Below the pieces are notes generated by a model. The model did no database searches and had not been told where the DNA came from. It worked only from the letters and a program-made list of their open reading frames with translations. A stretch of DNA of 34,467 nucleotides from Candidatus Poseidoniales archaeon (GTDB lineage Archaea; Thermoplasmatota; Poseidoniia; Poseidoniales; Thalassarchaeaceae): assembly GCA_012959435.1 (NCBI GenBank), contig DUDF01000068.1, forward strand, positions 1 to 34,467, given 5' to 3'. Within the stretch, counting starts at the first letter, position 1, and every line of letters begins with the position of its first letter. Below, one piece after another: positions 1 through 5,833 of this stretch. The translations under genes were made by a program, and so were the position numbers.

Positions 1-208
1 TGTCCTCTTCCATTCTAAGGTGCATGAAAATGAAAGCGATGCCAAGAAATTTGACAACCCCAATAGACACGAGCACAAGAATAATCATTTCAGATGTAAT
101 CATTTCTTGTACAGATGCAGCAACTGCACCAACTTCAATCACAGTTAGGATCATCAGCATGGCGAAATTCATATTGTAAGCGTCTTTTCCAAATATTGTA
201 TGACTCAT
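1..208 (-). CDS. Cytochrome c oxidase subunit IV-like small membrane protein (partial, C-terminus outside window)
   Basis: The minus strand stays open from ATG at 208 to the window edge (69 codons), beginning MSHTIFGKDAYNMNFAMLMI. Two hydrophobic segments are visible (about residues 14-31 and 39-63), followed by MHLRMEED. Short two- to three-TM proteins with a HLRME-type ending after a TM are typical of prokaryotic cytochrome oxidase subunit IV (COX4_pro), which helps stabilise subunits I and III. It is the fourth gene after coxB, coxA and coxC on the same strand, which supports the call strongly. A clear Shine-Dalgarno GGAGG lies 7 nt upstream and abuts the stop codon of subunit III, so the gene is probably translated from the same mRNA. 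The 3' end is missing, so full length is unknown. Confidence 0.8.
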   Translation of the reverse strand, partial: MSHTIFGKDAYNMNFAMLMILTVIEVGAVAASVQEMITSEMIILVLVSIGVVKFLGIAFIFMHLRMEED

Positions 209-220
209 TTCATTTCCTCC

Positions 221-1306
221 TTAATACAGATAAAACGCTGGGAAGACCAACACCCAAACCAAATCCACAAAGTGCCAATACAGACCGAAGTACTCAATCG
301 ATACTGCGTTACTTGGTGAGTACCCACCCCTGTGTGCTTTGAAGGTCATGTAACTAAGCCCAATTATCCCACCGAACACGTGAGCTCCGTGGGTTCCAGT
401 AGCGACATAGAAGGTACTTGCTGAGAGACGTAAATTGGCAGTAAGGTGTTCTTCACCATGCCCGGAACCAGCAAATGGGTAGGCAGTGTTGTGGATAGTG
501 TATCCATCTTCCATTAGGCTAGGTGCATGGAATGGTCCTACGTTAAATCCGATGAACCACTCAATCATCTTCAACATTAGGAACAGGGTTGCGAGGCAAA
601 GAGTTGCTGCGAGATAGTTACGAACTTTTCTACTGCGTTCATCAGCATCCAAATCTTCTCGCTTAGCAGTTTGCAGGGCCATTACCACAGTGAAGGAGGA
701 AATGATTAGAGCGAATGTGTTGATCGCTCCTGGGACCAATGTATCTGGAAGTCCAAATCCACCGAGTGAAAGGGTCCACGATTCTGAGTGGCTTCCAGCG
801 ATGAAGTAAGATGCCGGGATCCAACAAGCATCACCGGGTGTGAATGGTACCCCGTTAGAGAAGGTAGAATGGTTGTCAAGAATTGCTTGGCATGATTCTG
901 TACCAAGTCTATACCGTATGTAGGTTGAGAACAAGGATGAGAAAACCATCATCTCAGACATTAGGAATACCCAAATACCGACCTTGCGAATATCGATATT
1001 TTTGAATGGAACCCCAGCGGATTTAGGTTCATAATGTCCCTCAAACGAAACATCCTGTCGCCACCATATTAGGAATCCTGAGATGATTATTGCAAATCCA
1101 ACAAGAACTATCGGTAGTGAGCCAGCACTGTAGATGGTATTGTTCATCGCTTCATTCATTGCGAATGTAGACGCGAATCCGAATAGGAAAACTCCTATCC
1201 CAAGTGATATGATGATTGGCGCCCAACTGTTGTGAGGCGCTCCGTGTCCCCAGTCATGAGGTCCCCATGCGCTTCCGTGATGTTCGTGTTCCTCGTCGTA
1301 ACTCAG
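221..1306 (-). CDS. coxC: Cytochrome c oxidase subunit III (probable CTG start)
   Basis: Subunit III of the aa3-type heme-copper oxidase, a membrane scaffold around subunit I. The core begins at the internal ATG at 1159 (MNEAMNN) and has the family hallmarks: WWRQDV with HYEPKS near the start, ISSFTVVMA, HGAHVFGG and a C-terminal YWHFVDLVW segment. Starting at 1159 would delete the usual first transmembrane helix. The frame is open 49 codons further, encoding a His-rich start (DEEHEHHGSAW) and a hydrophobic helix (APIIISLGIGVFLFGF) that fits the family. The only plausible initiator there is CTG at 1306, overlapping the coxA TGA as CTGA, with GGAGGT 7-8 nt upstream. No in-frame ATG, GTG or TTG is available in that extension. 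This gives about 361 residues. The longer product is my preferred reading; the exact start is inference. Confidence 0.88.
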   Translation of the reverse strand: MSYDEEHEHHGSAWGPHDWGHGAPHNSWAPIIISLGIGVFLFGFASTFAMNEAMNNTIYSAGSLPIVLVGFAIIISGFLIWWRQDVSFEGHYEPKSAGVPFKNIDIRKVGIWVFLMSEMMVFSSLFSTYIRYRLGTESCQAILDNHSTFSNGVPFTPGDACWIPASYFIAGSHSESWTLSLGGFGLPDTLVPGAINTFALIISSFTVVMALQTAKREDLDADERSRKVRNYLAATLCLATLFLMLKMIEWFIGFNVGPFHAPSLMEDGYTIHNTAYPFAGSGHGEEHLTANLRLSASTFYVATGTHGAHVFGGIIGLSYMTFKAHRGGYSPSNAVSIEYFGLYWHFVDLVWVLVFPAFYLY

Positions 1307-3624
1307 TTGCTCACCTCCTCTTGGTCATCAGGGACCATCATTCGCATCAACCAGTTTGGTTCTTTCTCCTCGTGAACGTTGACATCAATTAGGGTTGGGA
1401 GCTCGTCAAATGATGGGGTTGGTGGTGGTGAAGTTGTGAGCCACTCAAATGACCAACCACCCCATGGGTCAGCTGGTGCTTTTTGACCCTTGATTAGAGA
1501 TACTATCATGTTAATTATCATTAATACAGAAGAAAGTCCAAAGATGAAAGCATTGATTGTAATGAACATATTCCACCCTGCAGCTTCAGGAGGTAGAGTT
1601 CCAATCACATCACTATATTCGTTTGCTTGTAAGAAGTATGTGTGATGTCTGCGAGTCATTCCCCAAAGCCCTAACTTGTGCATTGGCCAGAAGATTCCAT
1701 TGTACGAAATGAAAGCAATAAGGAAATGAATGACACCAAGTCGTTCATCTAACATGCGTCCGGTCATCTTAGGGTACCAGTAGTAAATCGCTGCAAATAA
1801 ACCGAATACAACTCCTCCAACTAGCACATAGTGGAAGTGAGCAACTACGAAGTAAGTCTCGTGCAAATGGGTGTTCATTGAAATTGCTGGGAAGAACATT
1901 CCAGAGATCCCACCTAATGTGAAGGTGACCAAAAATCCGAGTGCCCATAATGTGTGAGTACGGTAAACGAGGGAACCACCATGCATGGTTTTGAGCCAAT
2001 TGAAAATTTTAATTCCAGTCGGAACAGCAACTGCCATCGTGGTAACCATCATCACGAAACGAAGAGCAGGTGACATTCCACTTGTCAACATGTGATGTCC
2101 GTATACGATAAATGATACAAATCCAATACCCGCGAGCGCGTAAACCATCGAGCGATAGCCAAAGATGGCTCTTCTTGCACTCGTAGCCAATACTTCAGAA
2201 ACGATGCCGAAAGCAGGTAAAATAACCACATAAACTTCAGGGTGGCCAAAGTACCAAAATAAGTGACTCCAAAGAACGGGATCGCCTCCTGCTGAGACAT
2301 TGAAGAACGCCGTCGCCACCGTACGGTCAAGGAAGGCTTCAATCAAACCAATTCCAAAGGCTGGGATTGATATGAACAAGCACATGATAGACACTAGAAT
2401 TGACCAAGTGAAAAGAGGCATTTGCATCCAACCCATGCCAGGTGCACGCATAGATGCAATTGTGGTTATGAAGTTGATTCCAGCGAGAGTTGATGATGCT
2501 ACTAGCATGATTTGCCCCGCAATCCAAAAGGTCGCTCCGGGGTGAGTTCCGACCCATGATGTAATTGGTTGGTATCCAGTCCAACCAACATCAGCTGCGT
2601 TACTTGAGAAAATCCCACTCATGATTAGTACCGATGCAACTGGGTTAAGCCAAAACGCCATGGCGTTGATTCTTGGGAAGGCCAAATCTTTGGCACCGAT
2701 TTGCAACGGAACAATCCAATTAGCAAATCCATTAATCATTGGCATTGCCGCCAAGAAAATCATAATTGTACCATGTAAGGTAAAGAATTGATTGTATTCA
2801 TCTTTAGTTAAGAAATCGTTGCCAGGAATTGCTAACTGAGTTCGCATCAATAGGGCAAGAACACCGCCAACTACGAAGTAAAAGAGTCCAGCCACGAAGT
2901 AAAGAGTTCCAATCTTCTTGTGGTCTGTGCTAGTTAACCAATCAGCAATCCAAGGTGCAAAAGCAGCCCAACTGAACCCATCAGGGTTCATTCGGTAGAA
3001 GATATAAACTACAGCAACAAACAGTAACATCATTACCAAAATAATCGCAGAAAACAGGACTGTGAGTCCATCAGCATCTTCTAGGGGCTCTGCTACTCCA
3101 CCCATTGAACTCATAGTGAAGGTTGACTGAGCCCAGTGGTCAGCATCGCTAGGTTGCTCATCTCCATTAACTGAATTAACAGTCAAGGTAAAACTCGAAG
3201 TCCCACTCGCAGGAGAAGTCCAATCAACTGCCCAAGAGGTTTGGTCATTACCACTTTCACTGTGGGTCAACTGCCCCGCCATTAATTGGGTTGAATCATC
3301 AGTTGATGCAAAGGTTCCTTTCGCAGCAACTAGATTGAATCCACCAGTGTTGAGTCTATCAACAACTTCTGTATCAGCAGGTCCACCGGTAAAACCGACT
3401 AGGAGTGAGTACGTTTCACCGGCATTGTATGTGTCTGGTAGTGCACTACCGTTTGCGAGTGTCATGAATGGTGACACATCACTACTTGGGCTTCCAGAGT
3501 GACAAGTACATCCCGATTCAACATTAGAGATACCAGTTTGCTTCGCTTGTAGGCTAGGGGCCAACAACATTGCAACCATTACTATTGAGAAGATAGCGAT
3601 AAATTTCTTATTTACTTGCATCAT
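1303..3624 (-). CDS. coxA: Cytochrome c oxidase subunit I with secreted N-terminal domain fusion
   Basis: Catalytic subunit of an A1-type heme-copper oxidase (oxygen reduction coupled to proton pumping). The start chosen is the ATGATG at 3624/3621, because GAGGTG lies just upstream; a longer frame from 3648 overlaps coxB. About 773 residues. The core from WLTSTDHKKIGTLYF onward shows every ligand: heme a His in FFTLHGTIM, CuB His and crosslinked Tyr in GHPEVYVVILP, the His pair in YGHHMLTSGM, and VAHFHYVLVGG for hemes a3 and a. The D-channel Asp (GAKDLAFPR), the Glu of HPEV and the K-channel Lys (PTGIK) are present. Before the core are a signal peptide, a roughly 150-residue exported beta-rich region starting ESGCTCHSGSP, and an extra TM. 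That region resembles Reeler or choice-of-anchor-V-like domains. Subunit I enzymes normally lack it. Confidence 0.95.
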   Translation of the reverse strand: MMQVNKKFIAIFSIVMVAMLLAPSLQAKQTGISNVESGCTCHSGSPSSDVSPFMTLANGSALPDTYNAGETYSLLVGFTGGPADTEVVDRLNTGGFNLVAAKGTFASTDDSTQLMAGQLTHSESGNDQTSWAVDWTSPASGTSSFTLTVNSVNGDEQPSDADHWAQSTFTMSSMGGVAEPLEDADGLTVLFSAIILVMMLLFVAVVYIFYRMNPDGFSWAAFAPWIADWLTSTDHKKIGTLYFVAGLFYFVVGGVLALLMRTQLAIPGNDFLTKDEYNQFFTLHGTIMIFLAAMPMINGFANWIVPLQIGAKDLAFPRINAMAFWLNPVASVLIMSGIFSSNAADVGWTGYQPITSWVGTHPGATFWIAGQIMLVASSTLAGINFITTIASMRAPGMGWMQMPLFTWSILVSIMCLFISIPAFGIGLIEAFLDRTVATAFFNVSAGGDPVLWSHLFWYFGHPEVYVVILPAFGIVSEVLATSARRAIFGYRSMVYALAGIGFVSFIVYGHHMLTSGMSPALRFVMMVTTMAVAVPTGIKIFNWLKTMHGGSLVYRTHTLWALGFLVTFTLGGISGMFFPAISMNTHLHETYFVVAHFHYVLVGGVVFGLFAAIYYWYPKMTGRMLDERLGVIHFLIAFISYNGIFWPMHKLGLWGMTRRHHTYFLQANEYSDVIGTLPPEAAGWNMFITINAFIFGLSSVLMIINMIVSLIKGQKAPADPWGGWSFEWLTTSPPPTPSFDELPTLIDVNVHEEKEPNWLMRMMVPDDQEEVSN

Positions 3625-3631
3625 AATCACC

Positions 3632-4279
3632 TCACTCGTGGACCTCAAGAATTGCAGTCATGTATGCATGGTCATCGCCACAAAATTCGGCACAATCAAT
3701 GAAGAATTTACCAGTCAAATCTATTGGTAGCCAAACTGCAGTCTGAAGTCCTGGTATGGCATCTTCCTTCGCACCCCATTGAACGAAGAAAGGGGAATGG
3801 GTAACATCTGAAGAAGTGAGATCAATTCGATACATGGTATTATTCTTCAGAATTAGAGTGGTTAAACCAGTATTGGTATCAACTCCAACATCGCAAAGGT
3901 CTGTGCTTAATTCACGGCAATCAAATTCCCAGTACCATTGATGGCCAGTAACTCCAACTTCAAAGTAATCCACCCCTTCGACTCCGACTACACTGGGGTC
4001 TTCCCAAACATCGGATGCAGGCCCAATGATAAGTATCGTGAGGTAAATAATAAGGATTGATGGAGCAATAATCCATGCGGCTTCCAATTTCCCATTGTGA
4101 TAATGTAGTGGGAATTCTCCGACTTTGAGATTATCTCTATTTGGTAATTTTTCACCTTCCTTTGAACGGTAGAAGAATGAATGGTGTAATTGCCATCCAA
4201 ATACTATGATTCCTACAAAGACAGACCAGTTCCAAAATATCTCAAACAACTCATTGTATGAAGCACCACCTACTGCCAT
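3632..4279 (-). CDS. coxB: Cytochrome c oxidase subunit II (CuA)
   Basis: Electron-entry subunit carrying the binuclear CuA centre. With the start at ATG 4279 (MAVGGASYNELFEIFWNW; GAGGG 6 nt upstream) it is 215 residues; an upstream extension of the frame to 4423 looks non-coding. Two N-terminal TM helices (about 15-32 and 69-87) are followed by an exported cupredoxin domain with the family motif GHQWYWEFD at 112-120. The CuA ligands are all visible: H161 (DVTHSPF), then C196, E198, C200, H204 and M207 in FIDCAEFCGDDHAYM. It is the first gene of the coxB-coxA-coxC-IV operon, 7 nt before the coxA start. The membrane segments and copper ligands leave little doubt about function. The electron donor is not encoded in this window. 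Confidence 0.96.
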   Translation of the reverse strand: MAVGGASYNELFEIFWNWSVFVGIIVFGWQLHHSFFYRSKEGEKLPNRDNLKVGEFPLHYHNGKLEAAWIIAPSILIIYLTILIIGPASDVWEDPSVVGVEGVDYFEVGVTGHQWYWEFDCRELSTDLCDVGVDTNTGLTTLILKNNTMYRIDLTSSDVTHSPFFVQWGAKEDAIPGLQTAVWLPIDLTGKFFIDCAEFCGDDHAYMTAILEVHE

Positions 4280-4336
4280 AGAAAACCCTCTTGGTTCGCT
4301 CGTAAAGCGGTCCGTAATTAAGCATTGGCAACACCT

Positions 4337-4347
4337 CACATATACTG
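4337..4347 (-). promoter_or_regulatory. Candidate TATA element of the cox operon
   Basis: On the minus strand, CAGTATATGTG lies about 60 nt upstream of the coxB start. Archaeal TATA boxes sit about 25 nt before the transcription start, which would give a leader of roughly 35-40 nt. A second A/T-rich candidate (GAAAATATGAC, near 4363-4373) is also present. The 4280-4502 region between coxB and the divergent receiver gene holds no gene that I can support. Confidence 0.35.
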
Positions 4348-4502
4348 TTAACAATGTTTGAGTCATATTTTCATCTTGGCACACGCGGCGCAGTGCCCCG
4401 TTGGCATATCCGCTAGTTGGCAAGCAAGCCCCTTTTCAGGACATTTGATGCATACTTTTCTCGCAAGATACGGTTTCGCAAAGGTTGAATTGGTAGGGCT
4501 GT

Positions 4503-4895
4503 ATGGCTTCGGCTATGAGTGTGCGGGCGTTGGTGGTTGAGGACAACCAAGTTAACGTGCGTTTACTGCTTGCTTTGCTTAAAGGAAAGGGCATTACAGA
4601 GATTGAAATTGCAGAAGATGCCAATCAAGCATTCACTGCTCTCCAGACCGGTGCCTTTGACTTGATATTCATGGATGTTCAGTTACCGTGGACAGATGGC
4701 TTACAGTTGACAAAAGCAATTCGTGACCACCCACTCGTACGAAAAAGTAGGATTATTGCGGTGACAGCATTCTCAACTCCAGAAGACCGCCGTAAGGCAG
4801 AAGCAGCTGGGTGTGATGCATTTGTTCCAAAACCGGTTCGCCGTGCAGAGTTATACCGGGTGATTGATGAGCAGTTAGCAGAGCTTGGCAACTAA
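4503..4895 (+). CDS. Response regulator receiver-domain protein (CheY-like, single domain)
   Basis: A stand-alone receiver domain of 130 residues. Conserved positions counted from ATG 4503: acidic pair E13-D14, phosphoacceptor D58 (FMDVQLP), T88 (AVTAF) and K110 (PKPV). The EDNQVNVRLL opening and MDVQLPWTDG loop are closest to receivers attached to or working with hybrid histidine kinases. There is no output domain, so it would act by protein-protein contact. No kinase is encoded in the window, so its partner is unknown. Translation could instead begin at the in-frame ATG at 4515 (MSVRALVVED), which gives the usual N-terminus. GGTAGGG lies close to the first ATG. Divergent from the cox operon. 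Confidence 0.9.
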   Translation: MASAMSVRALVVEDNQVNVRLLLALLKGKGITEIEIAEDANQAFTALQTGAFDLIFMDVQLPWTDGLQLTKAIRDHPLVRKSRIIAVTAFSTPEDRRKAEAAGCDAFVPKPVRRAELYRVIDEQLAELGN

Positions 4896-4910
4896 ACCTT
4901 TTCACTCAGA

Positions 4911-4958
4911 TAACCTTTTTTGTGGATAGTTAACCGCTTTATTTTCATGCTTAACCGC
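4911..4958 (+). promoter_or_regulatory. T-rich tract and TTAACCGC direct repeats around a TATA-like box
   Basis: After the receiver gene comes a T-tract (CCTTTTTTG, near 4914-4922), a possible archaeal terminator. Then TTAACCGC occurs twice as a direct repeat, at 4930-4937 and 4951-4958, exactly 21 bp apart (two helical turns). Between the copies lies CTTTATTTTC, a plausible TATA box for the DUF167 gene starting at 4985. The geometry suggests a regulator binding both sides of the TATA box. That is inference. Confidence 0.4.
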
Positions 4959-4984
4959 AATTCGAGGTTCACGGAGTGACAGCC

Positions 4985-5329
4985 ATGACTGACATTAATG
5001 ATGTTGTTACCCAGTCATCATCTGGGGATGTTTCAATTGCCGTTGAACTGCAACCTTCATCTTCAACTATGGGGATTTCAGGAATCAATGAGTGGCGTCA
5101 TCGATTGCAAGTAAAAGTCACTTCACCTGCCTTGAAAGGGGCAGCAAACCAAGACCTCATCAATTTGATGTCAGATTTTTTTGGTTTACCCAATTCATCG
5201 GTGAAACTAGATTCTGGAGCTAAAGATAGGCGCAAGCGGATATTACTTTCAGACATTTCGTTAAAACTAGTGATAGAGAAACTTGAACAGTATTTGGCGA
5301 ATCAATATGGCAGCAGGGAGGGGGAATGA
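4985..5329 (+). CDS. DUF167 / YggU-family (UPF0235) protein
   Basis: About 114 residues from ATG 4985. CGGAG lies 8 nt upstream; an in-frame GTG at 4976 overlaps that site and is less likely. The motifs are those of the DUF167 family: RLQVKVTSPALKGAANQDLINLMSDFFGLPNSSVKLDSGAKDR, in shorter words the KGAAN turn, the ALIxLLS-like helix and the SGxKSRxK-like GAKDRRKRI loop. The family is small, widespread in archaea, bacteria and eukaryotes, and has no firmly assigned function. The N-terminal 30 residues before the domain are Ser-rich and probably disordered. The stop codon directly abuts the start of the Toprim gene, so the two are almost certainly co-expressed. Confidence 0.85.
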   Translation: MTDINDVVTQSSSGDVSIAVELQPSSSTMGISGINEWRHRLQVKVTSPALKGAANQDLINLMSDFFGLPNSSVKLDSGAKDRRKRILLSDISLKLVIEKLEQYLANQYGSREGE

Positions 5330-5833
5330 ATGAGTCGTAAGAGCAACAATGGCGGTCCAACTCAAGATGTGAGGTTTGAGAGCGCTGGCCGTGCATTGGC
5401 ATTAGCCCGTGAAAGAAACCGAGATATTGAGCAAGGAGGTTCCTCTTGCCCAGTGTTAATTGAAGGAATTAAAGATGTTAAGGCGTTAAGAAAATTAGGA
5501 TTTACCGGTGTCATAGAACAACTGAATAGAGGTTGGGGCCGTAGTCGTTTAGTGGCATATTTATTTGAAAAATATGGCTGTAACAATCCAAATGATGGTG
5601 GCCCAGCAATCATCTTATTGATGGATTGGGATCGTACTGGTGGGCGTATTCAAAATGATATGAGTCAGCGTCTTATGGCGATGGATGTTTCTTTAGATGA
5701 AGAGACACGAATGGAGTTAGTAAGGGCTATGAAACCAGAAGGGAAAACAGTCGAGTCATTAGCTCCCTTTGCTAGAGATTTACGTGAAAAAATGAGTTAT
5801 CATGACCCTTATAGTTCAGATGGTGAGGAGTAA
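5330..5833 (+). CDS. Toprim-domain protein (small primase-like / RNase M5-like)
   Basis: A 167-residue protein with an isolated Toprim fold. The acidic catalytic residues are visible: E45 in VLIEGIKDVKALRKLG, with D49, and the D99-x-D101 pair in ILLMDWDRTGGRI. Proteins of this architecture in archaea are grouped with COG1658-type small primase-like or nuclease-like proteins, so a nucleic-acid phosphoryl-transfer role is expected but the substrate is unknown. GGGAGGGGG just upstream is a strong ribosome site, and the start abuts the DUF167 stop. The 3' end runs 25 nt into the 3' end of the convergent helicase gene, so the two C-termini are encoded on opposite strands of the same bases. Acidic tail (SSDGEE). 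Confidence 0.82.
   Translation: MSRKSNNGGPTQDVRFESAGRALALARERNRDIEQGGSSCPVLIEGIKDVKALRKLGFTGVIEQLNRGWGRSRLVAYLFEKYGCNNPNDGGPAIILLMDWDRTGGRIQNDMSQRLMAMDVSLDEETRMELVRAMKPEGKTVESLAPFARDLREKMSYHDPYSSDGEE

Noticed and set aside
3479-3530. CTCH in the coxA N-terminal domain as a heme c site
   Set aside because: Covalent heme c attachment needs CxxCH; here the spacing is C-T-C-H with only one residue between the cysteines.
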